From NCBI GenBank assembly GCA_016208305.1, contig JACQYI010000006.1:1-64000 (forward strand): 64,000 nt of DNA. Direction: 5' to 3'. A program made the position numbers and the translations under genes. The notes under the pieces are model-generated. The model was given only the letters and a program-made list of their open reading frames with translations, was not told the origin of the DNA and searched no databases. The stretch comes from Oscillatoriophycideae cyanobacterium NC_groundwater_1537_Pr4_S-0.65um_50_18. Lineage in GTDB: Bacteria; Cyanobacteriota; Cyanobacteriia; Elainellales; Elainellaceae. Each line of letters starts with the position of its first letter. The first letter of the stretch is position 1. Below are positions 34,471 through 47,561 of this stretch, piece by piece.

Positions 34471-35526
34471 CTAACATCCATAGCCTGCGCCTTCAAAGAC
34501 TCGGTTGAGTTGTTTGTTTTTATACTCATAGATTTCAAAACTGGTGCTTTCATAGCCTGTGCGTTGCACGATCGCTTCTTGCACTCCGTCGCCATTAATA
34601 TCAATCGTTTCCAGTAGCTCGTAGGGAAATCGCTGCGATCCTGTTAAACTCACAGAAGCCTGAGTGGTTTCCAGCAGTTGAGGTTGACCTGCTTGATCGG
34701 AAAACCAGACTGCTGCAAATCCGGTTGGGGTTCGGGAGGGTGAATTTGCAGAATTTCCTTGTTTTACTGTGCTAAAAATCTCTGGTGAGCCGTCCTGGTC
34801 AAGGTCAACGACTTGTACCGATTCAACCACTGCCTCACCCGGAATAGCTCCACCGTTTGCCACTGCCGCGATCGCAGTTTTCCCAAACGCTAATGCGGCT
34901 TCTCGGTAGCGCGTTAAATCCGCATCGGAAGGGGCAGGAGGTTTAGAAATTTCGGGAGCTTGCGAGAGCGCGATCGCAGTTCGCCAGGTTTCATCAAGCT
35001 GCTGGGTTCCCCCAGAAAACCCGCCTGTTCGGGATTGTGGAAGCTGATCAAAGATAGCTTGCAAGGAGGTTTGACTTTGAAAATTGCCTTGACCTGTGAT
35101 GATGGAAGAACAGCTAAACTGGCTGATGATCGGTTTCTCGACTTGGAATTCGCCTAGCGTTTGTCCATTGCTGACCACTGTAAAGTTCTGAATTGCATTC
35201 GTCACAACGCGCTGATTATTTAAGCTAAGAATTCGAGCGCGACCCGCAGCATCAAGATTTCCAAAATCGCGTAGATCTCGTGTTAGATCTGTACCTATCT
35301 CTAGATAGCGATCGTTCAATAGCAATGCGATCGGATAAATTTCACCCCGAAGCTCATTCTTGAGATTATCTTTTTTGACGAACAATAAGGCAACTAAATT
35401 AGTCGGTGCTTTTTCTGGGACTGGGCTTTGTGAGGCAGGCGTTTGAGGTAGATTGCACGCTGCAAGAGTCATGAGTAGAGCAGTAGCGATCGCCTGCCCA
35501 AAGGAGTTTGGATAGATAGATTTCAC
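34471..35526 (-). CDS. Lipoprotein with C-terminal VCBS/FG-GAP-like repeats, unknown function
   Basis: 351 residues from GTG 35526, chosen because AGGAGG lies 5 bases upstream. The signal ends in a lipobox, MTLAAC. After a variable region, QVVDLDQDGSPEIFS and ETIDINGDGVQEAIVQ are Asp-rich calcium-binding repeats of the FG-GAP/VCBS type. Probably a surface or periplasmic lipoprotein. I do not recognise the family beyond this. Confidence 0.7.
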   Translation of the reverse strand: MKSIYPNSFGQAIATALLMTLAACNLPQTPASQSPVPEKAPTNLVALLFVKKDNLKNELRGEIYPIALLLNDRYLEIGTDLTRDLRDFGNLDAAGRARILSLNNQRVVTNAIQNFTVVSNGQTLGEFQVEKPIISQFSCSSIITGQGNFQSQTSLQAIFDQLPQSRTGGFSGGTQQLDETWRTAIALSQAPEISKPPAPSDADLTRYREAALAFGKTAIAAVANGGAIPGEAVVESVQVVDLDQDGSPEIFSTVKQGNSANSPSRTPTGFAAVWFSDQAGQPQLLETTQASVSLTGSQRFPYELLETIDINGDGVQEAIVQRTGYESTSFEIYEYKNKQLNRVFEGAGYGC

Positions 35527-35732
35527 AAAAACCTCCTGACGCCAATATGATATCCAAAAGTGCAAAACTATTAGCTAACACAGATCTCTCAGCTTCAATT
35601 CCGTATAGTTGACCACATCTGTACCTGTAGAGATAGTGACTGCTCAATCAGCGAAGAATAGACTTTTTATCTAAAAAAATAAATTAATGAATGTTAAGAG
35701 GATGTTAGAAAGGTGCCGATTGCTACTCAAAC

Positions 35733-35880
35733 AGTCCCCTAATTCTGGGGAACTTTGAACAAGGATGAGTTACGTGCTTCATACACATGAGCGAATGAAA
35801 GTCCTCCAAAATTTGGGGGTTGGGGGGGCAAATTTAGAACTTTTGATACTTTTCAAACATCCTTTAATTGACCTTGTTTC
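35733..35880 (+). repeat. Intergenic repeat-like sequence
   Basis: CAGTCCCCTAATTCTGGGG (hairpin CCCC/GGGG) followed by AAAGTCCTCCAAAATTTGGG, then GGGTTGGGGGGGCAAATTT and TTTTGATACTTTTCAAACAT. Such AAAGTCCCCCAAAATTGGGG-like blocks are, as I recall, dispersed in cyanobacterial intergenic DNA. A dispersed copy number cannot be shown in this window. Confidence 0.35.
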
Positions 35881-36433
35881 TCTGTCTAAAAGGAATTTAA
35901 TTGGATCAAAATAGTATTTCCTATTTTCAGGAGGGGGGAATGGTTTGGCAGAAGCTATTACGGAAGTAATGCTTGAGCTTATGAGTACTCTTTTAAACAT
36001 TTTTAGACATTAATGACATTACCGCTTAGATATACTACAATAACACTACAAACATAGGTTTTACCATTCAAAGTTTTGGCGATCGCATCAAAATAGCTCA
36101 GGAGATCGAGTATCTACCTGCTACTCACCATTTGCATAAAACTGAGTATGCGTCGATTTGGATACTACATTGCTTACCATATCTTCAGAAGACTTGATTT
36201 TTACCTGCTCAAGTTCTGGAAACCTGGTGTGAATTGTTTAAGGCTGGTAATTGAGTCTACTTTAGCACGGTGCAAAAATTGGCGGTCTAAAAATTTTGTT
36301 AGCAAAAATCTGTCAAATTTACCCGACTGGGTGAGGTGCAGAGCAGAAACGATCGCTACTCTAAAAAAGCTATATCAGATAGAGGACCCATGATTTTCTA
36401 TCGCTCTACTCTTCTCAGTTAATCTCAGAAACC
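35881..36433. other. Decayed intergenic region upstream of GFA remnant
   Basis: About 550 bases without a convincing gene. An 81-codon frame (36148-36393) contains LPDWVRCRAETIATLKKL, which resembles the text preceding GFA copy 2 (LSPGWARWIGKTIATLGKL). I read it as the remnant of a shared upstream segment. Confidence 0.35.
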
Positions 36434-36589
36434 GAATATATAGATGAAATGAGTGGATTGTTCTACTCGACTCGTATTGCTTATCTAGACCATGTGAGTG
36501 ATGAGGACTTTGCGAACATCCCTATTCACTATTGCGATGGACGCAACAATAACCGGGAGTCAGCTCCTGCTGTAGCCGGACACCTCTAA
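36434..36589 (+). pseudogene. GFA family remnant, C-terminal third (copy 3)
   Basis: In the frame ending at TAA 36587-36589, EYIDEMSGLFYS, YLDHVSDEDFANIPIHY and DGRNNNRESAPAVAGHL align with the last ~50 residues of the GFA copies at 16499 and 18825 ([44 protein letters not shown]). The zinc-binding cysteine half is not in the sequence upstream. It is a truncated third copy and not functional. Confidence 0.7.
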
Positions 36590-36631
36590 CGCACTGCTTC
36601 ATCTCACCTGAATTGAGGTGTCTTGCTCATT

Positions 36632-37978
36632 ATGAAGACTTCTGAATCGCAAGCCTCTGAGTCTCAAGACTCATTGAAAAACATTTCAGTACATCGTCGT
36701 TGGTTGCGATCGCCACTGGTGTTACTTACACTTCTGTTATTGGCTGGTGGTGGTGTCCTGACATGGCGCATGCTAACGCCTGCCAGTGATTCTCCGCCTG
36801 AAATGGCGCAAGGGATGCCCCCAACTCCCGTACAAACTGCCCCTTTACGGCGAGGTAAAGGGGTTCAGCTTGTTCAGTTACTAGGACAGGTTGAAGCGAC
36901 TCAAAGTGCAACGCTTCGGACTCAGACGGCTGGTATTGTTCAGCAGGTTTTAGTTGAGGTGGGCGATCGCGTCACACCGGGAATGACCATTGTGATTCTG
37001 GATGATGCCGATCAACAGCTTGCCCTAGCGGAAGCGCAGGCAAGACTGGCACAGGAGCGCAGTGAATTAGCCCGGTTGGAGGTGGGAACTCGACCGGAAA
37101 TTATTGCCCAGCGTCAAGCCGAACTCCGCGCTGCTCAGGCACGAGAACGTGAGGCCCAGGACAACTTGAGACGCAACTCAGAGTTGGCCCAGGAAGGAGC
37201 GATTTCACAGCGATTGTTGATCGAAGCGCGTGCGGATGCGGATGCGGCCCAGGCAGAACAGCTACAAACGCAAGCCACTTTAGCAGAAGCCACAGCAGGC
37301 CCCACTCGCGAAGAAATTGCCGCTCAACAGGCTAGCGTTGCGGCGGCTGTCTCCGCTGTCAATCAGGCGCAACTGACTCTCGCCCGAACGCAAGTGAAGG
37401 CAGCAACCGGAGGCATTGTGCGATCGCGTGAAGTGAGTACGGGTGATCGGGTGGAGGATAATGATCCTGTTCTAACGTTGGTCGATAGCAATGAGTTAGA
37501 TGTGTTTCTGGAATTACCAGAGCAACTCAGTGGTAGTATCACACCCGGTTTGCCGGTTGAATTGGCTGCTCGCGCTCTTCCCAATTGGCGACAACGCGCC
37601 ACGATTAGCGGTGTCGTTCCGGCGGCCAACGCCACGTCTCGACGACAACTGGTGCGGGTCGAATTACAGAATCCGCCACCGAACTTGTTGCCCCAAATGG
37701 CGATTGCTGGAGAACTTCAGTTACAGGTTGCACCCAATAGTTTTGTCGTGCCCCGCGATGCACTGGTGCAGCGAGGGGAGACCTGGTTGGTTTACACAGT
37801 TGTCAACGGTAAAGCCGCAGAAATAAAAGTGAATTTGGTTGCGGATATGGGTGAAACGGTGGCGATTTCCGGGAGCCAATTACAGGCTGGACAACCCGTA
37901 GTCGTGAGAGGGGGTGAAGCACTGATGGATGGCGCACCCGTGCAGATTGCTGAATCAACTACAAAGCAAGAATCATGA
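36632..37978 (+). CDS. RND efflux periplasmic adaptor (HlyD/MFP family)
   Basis: 448 residues from ATG 36632. One TM anchor follows a short N-terminus (VLLTLLLLAGGGVLTWRML). The lipoyl half-domain begins RTQTAGIVQQVLVEVGDRVT, then a long Ala/Gln/Glu-rich hairpin (residues about 125-255), then the second half (VKAATGGIVRSREVSTGDRV) and a beta-barrel. It connects the inner membrane pump to an outer membrane channel. Its stop overlaps the next ATG by 4 bases (ATGA), so the operon is tight. Confidence 0.93.
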   Translation: MKTSESQASESQDSLKNISVHRRWLRSPLVLLTLLLLAGGGVLTWRMLTPASDSPPEMAQGMPPTPVQTAPLRRGKGVQLVQLLGQVEATQSATLRTQTAGIVQQVLVEVGDRVTPGMTIVILDDADQQLALAEAQARLAQERSELARLEVGTRPEIIAQRQAELRAAQAREREAQDNLRRNSELAQEGAISQRLLIEARADADAAQAEQLQTQATLAEATAGPTREEIAAQQASVAAAVSAVNQAQLTLARTQVKAATGGIVRSREVSTGDRVEDNDPVLTLVDSNELDVFLELPEQLSGSITPGLPVELAARALPNWRQRATISGVVPAANATSRRQLVRVELQNPPPNLLPQMAIAGELQLQVAPNSFVVPRDALVQRGETWLVYTVVNGKAAEIKVNLVADMGETVAISGSQLQAGQPVVVRGGEALMDGAPVQIAESTTKQES

Positions 37979-40900
37979 ATTTTATTGAAACGGCTGTGCG
38001 CTGGCGACACGGCACTTTTGTTTTATTCTGTCTGCTGACGATGTTTGGGTTCATCGCCCTGTTTCAATTGCCGCTAGAACTGCAACCCGGAGGCGATCGC
38101 CCTGAAATTACAATTACCACACCCTACATTGGTGCTGCCCCGGCTGAGGTAGAAGATTTGATCACGCGCCCGATCGAAGATCTGCTGGAAGAAATTGAAG
38201 GCGTTCAGGAAATTACCAGTCAGAGTTTAGCGGGTATCAGCACCATCACCCTGGAATTTGAATGGGGAACGGATGTGGATGCCCGTCTGCTGGATGTGCT
38301 GAACAAATTGCAGCAGGTGGAAGAGCTACCCGACGAAGCTGGTGAGTCGGATGTGCAGGTCGCCAGCGGTAACAATAATCCGATGATGTGGATTGTGCTG
38401 AAACCAAAACCGGGTTATCAGACGGACTCCAATGGTTACCGTGACCTGATTGAAGAAATTGTTGAACCTGCCCTGCGACGAGTGGAAGGCACAAGCCGAT
38501 TCTTTATTGTGGGCGGTCAGGAACGGGAAGTGGAAGTATTGGTTGATCCAAAAGCGTTGTCCGATCGCAATCTTACCCTTGCAGATGTCACAGATACCTT
38601 AAGCACCAACAATCGTGATATTCGGGGTGGGCCCCTAGTGCTGGGTAGACGCGAATATCAGGTGCGCACGGTGAACCGAGCCCAGGAACTGGAGCAATTA
38701 GAAACCTTTGTGCTGCGGCGAGATCAGGGAGGAACCGTCTATCTACGGGATGTCGCAACGGTAGAAATGGGACGCAAGTTTCAGGACAGTGTATTTTTGT
38801 TCAACGATGTTCCCTCCGCTGGCGTGGGCATTATCCGGCGGGTGGGAGCGAATGTACCCCAAGTGGCTGAAGGGGTTCGAGCCGCACTGGCAAAATTGCA
38901 AGTCCAGTTCGATCGCCAGAATCAAGGGGTTGAGTTTGAGGTGGTCTACGACGAAAGTACCTACATTGATCAATCCGTTGAAAACGTGCGGGGCGATTTG
39001 ATTGTGGGTGGTGTGTTGGCGATCGCTGTTCTGCTCCTATTTCTCGGCTCGCTGCGGACGGTTGTGGTCGTTGCCATCAGCATTCCAGTCGCGATGATTG
39101 TTGTGTTTATTGTGAGTGCGATCCTGGGGCGATCGCTCAACATTATCAGTTTGGCAGCATTGGGGTTTGCCGCAGGGATGGTGGTTGATAACGCGATCGT
39201 TGTGGTCGAAAATATCTTCACCCACATGCAGCAGGGCAAAAGTCGATTACAAGCAACCATCGATGGAACCCAGGAGGTGGGCGGAGCAATTTTGGCCGCA
39301 ACCCTGGCAAATGTCGCCGTCTTTGCGCCCCTAGTGTTGGTGACAGGTGAAGTCTCGGCACTATTTGTCGATATGGCAATCACGATTACGGCAGCAGCGG
39401 TCTTATCCATGTTTGCGTCGTTAACGCTACTGCCCATGTTAGCGAGCCTGTTTCTCAATCCTGCCGAAGCTCAGCAAACCTTTCAGTTGGGTGACGATAA
39501 CGATACGGAGCCATTGCAGGGAAACTGGTTTGAGCGATCGGTGATGCGAACCTCGCTCGTGTTTCGACGGCTCCAAAGCAAATTAGAGCGATTTTTGCTG
39601 GCAACGGTTGGTTGGGCGTTAGGACCGCACCGACTCAAGCGACGGTTGGCATTGCTCTCGGTTCCGATCGTGTTGCTAGTTTCCAGTATTGTCTTATTGC
39701 CACCCGCCGATTATCTGCCGGAAGGCAACCTCAATTTTATCTTTTGGTTAACCGAGACATTTCCCGGCACCAGCGTCCCAGAAGCAGTTGAACTCTCTGC
39801 ACCCGCCAGAGCTTTCCTCCAAGAGCAACCCGAAATTGAAACTACCTTTTTTGCCAACTTCCCTCAGTTTCGAGGCATTGGTGTCAGTTTGAAACCGGGA
39901 GCCGCAACCGGGAGCGGACTGACAGAAATGCAACAACGGTTAACGGGCATGAGCTTCGGCTATCCGGGCTACAAATTTATGTTTCCAATCCGATTCCCGA
40001 TTTTCAACGATCCGGGTAAATCGTTTGAGGTGCAGATTATCGGTCCAGATTTGGATCGACTGAATCAACTAGAACAACAATTGACGCAGCAAATCTCTGC
40101 TCTACCGGGAGTTGCCAATGCGCGTGCCGATTCGGTAAATGGTGCGCCACAACTGCAAGTCATTCCCGATCGCATCCGCTTAGCAGAAGTGGGCTTATCA
40201 GAATCAGACGTTGGAGCGATGGTGGAAGCCGCATTGGGAGGACGTTTTGCGTCTGAATTTGTGGATGGCAAAGAAGAATTGGATGTCACTGTGCAATTGC
40301 AAAATGTCTTTGTCAAAACTCCCGAACAGTTGCGGCAGCTATCGCTGTACAGTTCGCAGATTGCTCAGGCTCCGTCACCCGACGACGATGAGGCTAATGC
40401 TTCAATAGCAAACGGTGGACAGGTTCAGTTGGCGGATATCGCAACGGTACAAGAAACAACTGGCCCTGGCGTCATTAACCATGTGGATTTAGAACGCTCA
40501 ACCACTCTGACCGTCAGCCTGACTCCCGATGCACCCCTCGGTCAACTGGTGAATCAGACCGAGACGCAAATTCTGGCACCGTTGCGAGCCACATTACCGC
40601 CCGAATTTCAGGTGGAATTGGCTGGTTCAGCCGATCGCCTTGCTGAAACGGTAGGACAACTTGCATCTGCTTTTGTCTTTTCAGTCATCATTACCTATTT
40701 GCTATTAGTTGCTCTGTATCGTTCATTTCTCTATCCCTTAGTGATTATGGCAACTGTGCCAATGGGATTGACTGGCGCGCTACTCAGCCTGGTCATTGTC
40801 AACTGGATTCCGGGTATGATTGTGCCCCTGGATATGATTACCGGATTAGGATTTCTGATTCTAACGGGAGTAGTTGTAAACAATGCCATCTTGATTGTAG

Positions 40901-41193
40901 AGCGAGTCCTCCAGCTTCAGGAGGAGGGACAGAAGTACGATGAATCCTTATATAACGCAACGCGCGATCGCCTCCGCCCTATCTTTATGTCTGCTGGAAC
41001 CAGCGTCTTAGGCATGGTTCCCCTGGCTATCTTTCCGGGACAGGGATCGGAACTCTATCAGGGGCTGGGAATTGCTTTGACTGGAGGATTAGCCTTTTCC
41101 ACAATTCTGACTCCCACGGTCGTTCCCGCATTGATGGCACTGTTGCAGGACTTGAATGTCCGTCACCGCAACCAAAGGAAATTTGAACCGTAA
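37975..41193 (+). CDS. RND-family (HAE1-like) multidrug efflux pump
   Basis: 1072 residues, the family's usual length. The 12-TM layout includes TM1 (FVLFCLLTMFGFIALFQLPL) and the TM4 signature LGFAAGMVVDNAIVVVENIF, with the second half GLGFLILTGVVVNNAILIVE. Two large periplasmic loops are present; the HAE1-type proton-relay acidic residue in TM4 is plausible in MVVDNA. Cooperates with the adaptor at 36632. No outer membrane factor is in the window. Substrates may be drugs or metals; sequence does not decide. Confidence 0.95.
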   Translation: MNFIETAVRWRHGTFVLFCLLTMFGFIALFQLPLELQPGGDRPEITITTPYIGAAPAEVEDLITRPIEDLLEEIEGVQEITSQSLAGISTITLEFEWGTDVDARLLDVLNKLQQVEELPDEAGESDVQVASGNNNPMMWIVLKPKPGYQTDSNGYRDLIEEIVEPALRRVEGTSRFFIVGGQEREVEVLVDPKALSDRNLTLADVTDTLSTNNRDIRGGPLVLGRREYQVRTVNRAQELEQLETFVLRRDQGGTVYLRDVATVEMGRKFQDSVFLFNDVPSAGVGIIRRVGANVPQVAEGVRAALAKLQVQFDRQNQGVEFEVVYDESTYIDQSVENVRGDLIVGGVLAIAVLLLFLGSLRTVVVVAISIPVAMIVVFIVSAILGRSLNIISLAALGFAAGMVVDNAIVVVENIFTHMQQGKSRLQATIDGTQEVGGAILAATLANVAVFAPLVLVTGEVSALFVDMAITITAAAVLSMFASLTLLPMLASLFLNPAEAQQTFQLGDDNDTEPLQGNWFERSVMRTSLVFRRLQSKLERFLLATVGWALGPHRLKRRLALLSVPIVLLVSSIVLLPPADYLPEGNLNFIFWLTETFPGTSVPEAVELSAPARAFLQEQPEIETTFFANFPQFRGIGVSLKPGAATGSGLTEMQQRLTGMSFGYPGYKFMFPIRFPIFNDPGKSFEVQIIGPDLDRLNQLEQQLTQQISALPGVANARADSVNGAPQLQVIPDRIRLAEVGLSESDVGAMVEAALGGRFASEFVDGKEELDVTVQLQNVFVKTPEQLRQLSLYSSQIAQAPSPDDDEANASIANGGQVQLADIATVQETTGPGVINHVDLERSTTLTVSLTPDAPLGQLVNQTETQILAPLRATLPPEFQVELAGSADRLAETVGQLASAFVFSVIITYLLLVALYRSFLYPLVIMATVPMGLTGALLSLVIVNWIPGMIVPLDMITGLGFLILTGVVVNNAILIVERVLQLQEEGQKYDESLYNATRDRLRPIFMSAGTSVLGMVPLAIFPGQGSELYQGLGIALTGGLAFSTILTPTVVPALMALLQDLNVRHRNQRKFEP

Positions 41194-41206
41194 AAACAGC
41201 TAACAA

Positions 41207-42514
41207 ATGACTAAAACCTTTTACGCCATCTTAGCCAACTCACTGGTGGCTGCACTGACCAACACCTTTGTCTGGTTTGCAGTCACCTTTTGGGTTTTTC
41301 TACAAACTCGATCCGTGCTGGCAACCTCGGTGATGGCAGGTGTGTATGTAGGGACGGTTGCCCTCTCTGGTTTCTTTCTCGGATCGCTGGTCGATCGCTA
41401 TCGCAAGAAAACTTCGATGCTACTGTCCAGCATCTGTTCTCTCATCTTATACATACTCGCTCAAATCATTTTTAGTTCCACGTCACCCGCTGTTTTTACC
41501 GACGTATCCAGCATTCCACTGTGGATTTTTATTGTGCTAACGCTGATGGGGGCGATCGCTGGAAACATCCGCACGATCGCTCTACCAACCCTCGTCACCT
41601 TGCTGATTCCTGAAGCCGAGCGAGATAAAGCTAATGGTCTGGTGGGTACTGCAAACGGTGTATCATTTCTCATTGCTTCTATCTTTAGCGGATTGGCGAT
41701 CGGTTTTTTGGGGGTCTATTGGGTGATGGTGTTTGCGATCGCGCTGACGGTTGCCGTCATCCTGCATCTGGCAATCCTCCCTATTCCCGAACAAACGATC
41801 GTTCATTCAGACCATCACACCCAACATATTGACGTTCGGGGGACGATTCGGGCGATCTCGCTCGTCCCCGGATTATTTGGCCTGATTTTCTTTAATTGCT
41901 TCAACAACTTCCTGGGTGGGGTCTTCATGGCCCTGATGGATGCCTATGGTTTGTCCCTGGTGTCAGTGCAGGTGTGGGGAATTTTGTGGGGGCTGTTAAG
42001 TCTGGGATTTATTGTGGGTGGTTTGGTTGTTGCCAAGCGAGGTTTGGGGAACAGTCCATTACAAACCCTATTTCTGGCAAATATTGTCATGTGGGTGATT
42101 GCTACTGGCTTTACAATTCAAGCCTCTGTCGTATCATTAGCCGTTGGCATGTTCATTTATCTTTGTCTGATTCCAGCGGTTGAAGCCGCAGAACAAACAA
42201 TCCTACAAGCCGTCATTCCATTGGAGCGCCAAGGGCGTGTCTTCGGCTTTGCCCAGAGCATTGAGCAGGCGGCATCCCCCCTGACCGCTTTCATGATTGG
42301 GCCGATCGCTCAATTCGTTTTCATCCCATTCATGACCACGGGGGCAGGTGTAGATCTGATTGGTGACTGGTTTGGCACGGGAGCCAATCGCGGCATTGCC
42401 CTTTTATTTACAGCGACCGGATTAATTGGGTTAATCGTGACGTTGCTGGCAATGCGATCGCGTGCTTACCAAAAGTTATCTGCAAAGTATCAAGAACATG
42501 GGTTAACGGATTGA
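41207..42514 (+). CDS. MFS transporter (DHA3/macrolide-efflux-like)
   Basis: 435 residues with twelve hydrophobic segments. TFVWFAVTFWVFLQTRSVLA opens the DHA3-type N-half, GSLVDRYRKKTSMLLSS is the MFS motif A loop between TM2 and TM3, and GRVFGFAQSIEQAASPLTAF marks the C-half. The relatives include the Mef-type macrolide exporters, but many are uncharacterised. It follows the RND gene by 14 bases and is likely in the same operon. Confidence 0.92.
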   Translation: MTKTFYAILANSLVAALTNTFVWFAVTFWVFLQTRSVLATSVMAGVYVGTVALSGFFLGSLVDRYRKKTSMLLSSICSLILYILAQIIFSSTSPAVFTDVSSIPLWIFIVLTLMGAIAGNIRTIALPTLVTLLIPEAERDKANGLVGTANGVSFLIASIFSGLAIGFLGVYWVMVFAIALTVAVILHLAILPIPEQTIVHSDHHTQHIDVRGTIRAISLVPGLFGLIFFNCFNNFLGGVFMALMDAYGLSLVSVQVWGILWGLLSLGFIVGGLVVAKRGLGNSPLQTLFLANIVMWVIATGFTIQASVVSLAVGMFIYLCLIPAVEAAEQTILQAVIPLERQGRVFGFAQSIEQAASPLTAFMIGPIAQFVFIPFMTTGAGVDLIGDWFGTGANRGIALLFTATGLIGLIVTLLAMRSRAYQKLSAKYQEHGLTD

Positions 42515-42606
42515 GTGGATAGCGTACCCACAAACATCATCTCGCTATTTTCTGGAATCTCCTTCATCTTCAATGTAGTCCTGCAAGTTCGATCATGTGA
42601 GGGAAA

Positions 42607-43491
42607 ATGCGTCTACCCAAGTTCATCAAATCCTTTTGGTTTAGCCGTGGAGCGATCGCGCTGCTGTTGATTTGTAGTCTGGTCAGTCTTTCCGCGCGTT
42701 CGGCTCTGTCCGGTTCCCCAGGATTGCAAATCGCATCTACCCAGAGTGCTCCTGCTGCTGAAATCGCACAAACTCCCAACTTTGAACAAGCATTTCAGGA
42801 ACTAGGTATCGACGGTGCGATCGTCATTTACGATAAAAATAATCAACGCTTTTACGAACACAATCCATCTCGCAACACGACTGCCTTTTTTCCTGCCTCT
42901 ACATTTAAAGTCTTGAATGCGCTGATTTCCCTGGAAACAGGAGTTATTCGAGATGATGTCTCAGTGCTAACCTGGGATGGCATTACTCGCGAAATTCCAG
43001 CCTGGAATCGAGATACAAACCTGCGTCAAGCCTTCAAAGATTCTACGGTTTGGTTTTATCAAGTCCTTGCTCGTAGAAATGGACATGAACGAATGCAGCA
43101 GTTTGTCGAGCAGGTGGGCTACGGAAATCAGCAGATTGGCACGCCAGATCAAATTGATCATTTTTGGTTGGATGGCCCCTTGCAAATTACGCCAAAGCAA
43201 GAGATTGAGTTTTTGCAGCGCTTAGAGCAAAACGATTTACCCTTTTCGCAACGCACGATCGATCTGGTCAAAGACATCATGATTATTGAGAAAACGCCCG
43301 ACTATACCCTGCGTGGCAAGACAGGTTGGATCAATAGCGTCAATCCTAATGTTGGCTGGATTGTGGGCTATCTGGAACAGAACAACAATGTCTATTTCTT
43401 TGCCACAAATATTGTGATACGTAATTCGCAAGATGCTGCCAAGCGATTAGAAGTCACTCGTCAAAGTTTTCAAGCTTTAGGACTGCTGTAA
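42607..43491 (+). CDS. Class D (OXA-type) beta-lactamase
   Basis: 294 residues with a signal sequence (IALLLICSLVSLSARSALSG). The active-site Ser-x-x-Lys is FPASTFK (Ser 98, Lys 101), the second motif is STV at 146-148 (KDSTVWFYQ), YGN occurs at 172-174 and KTG is KTGW at 238-241. These are the defining class D motifs. A carbamylated Lys is expected at 101. GTGAGGGAAA precedes ATG. It could be a chromosomal species enzyme or mobile. The neighbouring acetyltransferase and rifampicin kinase make the context notable. Confidence 0.93.
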   Translation: MRLPKFIKSFWFSRGAIALLLICSLVSLSARSALSGSPGLQIASTQSAPAAEIAQTPNFEQAFQELGIDGAIVIYDKNNQRFYEHNPSRNTTAFFPASTFKVLNALISLETGVIRDDVSVLTWDGITREIPAWNRDTNLRQAFKDSTVWFYQVLARRNGHERMQQFVEQVGYGNQQIGTPDQIDHFWLDGPLQITPKQEIEFLQRLEQNDLPFSQRTIDLVKDIMIIEKTPDYTLRGKTGWINSVNPNVGWIVGYLEQNNNVYFFATNIVIRNSQDAAKRLEVTRQSFQALGLL

Positions 43492-43548
43492 GTCAATTTT
43501 AGTGGCACTTTAAAGTCACCTCTCTCCCATTCAGAACTTATCCTTGCG

Positions 43549-46669
<3,121 letters not shown>

Positions 46670-46738
46670 TAGGGAAGATGTTATCTTCTCTACCTCAAAT
46701 CATAGCTGCATCCTGTTGAGGAAGATGATGTATTGCGT

Positions 46739-47041
46739 CTACTGAATTTCGGATTGTTTCCAATGCTTCATTTCTTCATCAATGAAGTGATTCACTAAAT
46801 CCTGATACATTTTTTCGATCACATCTGCATCTAATCCTTCCTCTTCTGCCCAGACCCGACGTTGCTGCAACATCGCTTGCAAGCGTTCAGGTGCTCTGAC
46901 TGTCATTTCACTCGTCTTAAATTTAGAGGCAGCTTTAACATAGGCGAAACGCTGACCCAGAAGCGCAACAACTTGACGGTCTAACCGATCGATTTCGGCG
47001 CGAATGTCCACCATACTCTCACATTGTTCGGGTGTCTTCAT
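46739..47041 (-). CDS. pchB: Isochorismate pyruvate lyase / chorismate-mutase-like protein
   Basis: 100 residues from ATG 47041 (the frame continues upstream without support); PchB is ~101. MVDIRAEIDRLDRQVVALLG is the AroQ first helix with Arg near 14, FAYVKAASKF has the catalytic Lys region, RLQAMLQQRRVWAEEEGLDA and YQDLVNHFIDEEMKHWKQS finish the all-helical fold. It would turn isochorismate into salicylate plus pyruvate, or catalyse chorismate-prephenate. No isochorismate synthase gene is adjacent. Confidence 0.85.
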   Translation of the reverse strand: MKTPEQCESMVDIRAEIDRLDRQVVALLGQRFAYVKAASKFKTSEMTVRAPERLQAMLQQRRVWAEEEGLDADVIEKMYQDLVNHFIDEEMKHWKQSEIQ

Positions 47042-47173
47042 CGGCTTGCAAAGGGTAGAATCATGACAAACTCTGAAATCGGAGCGATCGCGTGGTTGGA
47101 GTACTTTCCAACTCGCCATTGAAAAGGCAAACAGCAAGGGGCTAAACGCCAGCTTGTCCACTGGATCACGGGG

Positions 47174-47557
47174 TTATGCACCGAGGTCGGACGATGGTAG
47201 GGGACAGACTTCCATCGCTTGAATCAAGCCACGCTCAAGGGTGAAACGGTGGCCTACCTGCTCATCGGCAAGCATGGCTCCGGCTAGATCGCGCACGACC
47301 TGATGTACCTCGACTAAGATTTGCCCAGCATCTTCTACGTGAAAGGCAACTGGCTCAACGTGAGGATTGATCTCGCCCCACTGCTCTGTCCAGTAAGCGC
47401 GGACTTCTTCAGGCCCACGGGCAAAACCACCTTTAAAGGCTTTCGGCCAATGCACGTTGGGAGTCATGAGGGCAAGGGCAGCATCAATGTCACGCGCGTT
47501 GAAGGCTGCGTATGCGGCACGTAGCAGTTCGATTTCTAGGGCAGGTTGATCTGGCAT
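47174..47557 (-). CDS. SnoaL-like NTF2-fold protein
   Basis: 127 residues. LEIELLRAAYAAFNARDIDA begins the cone fold, MTPNVHWPKAFKGGFARGPE and YWTEQWGEINPHVEPVAF carry the typical SnoaL pattern, and QILVEVHQVVRDLAG the closing strand. Function unknown. It follows the VOC gene by 4 bases in the same direction; base composition is more GC-rich than many neighbours. Confidence 0.88.
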   Translation of the reverse strand: MPDQPALEIELLRAAYAAFNARDIDAALALMTPNVHWPKAFKGGFARGPEEVRAYWTEQWGEINPHVEPVAFHVEDAGQILVEVHQVVRDLAGAMLADEQVGHRFTLERGLIQAMEVCPLPSSDLGA

Positions 47558-47561
47558 AAGC

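Noticed and set aside
36148-36393. 81-codon plus frame as a gene
   Set aside because: No start context; only a short block resembles text before another GFA gene, so it is treated as debris.
46671-46691. Hairpin AGGGAAGAT/ATCTTCTCT after rph
   Set aside because: One mismatch, short stem and no T-run; too weak to call a terminator.
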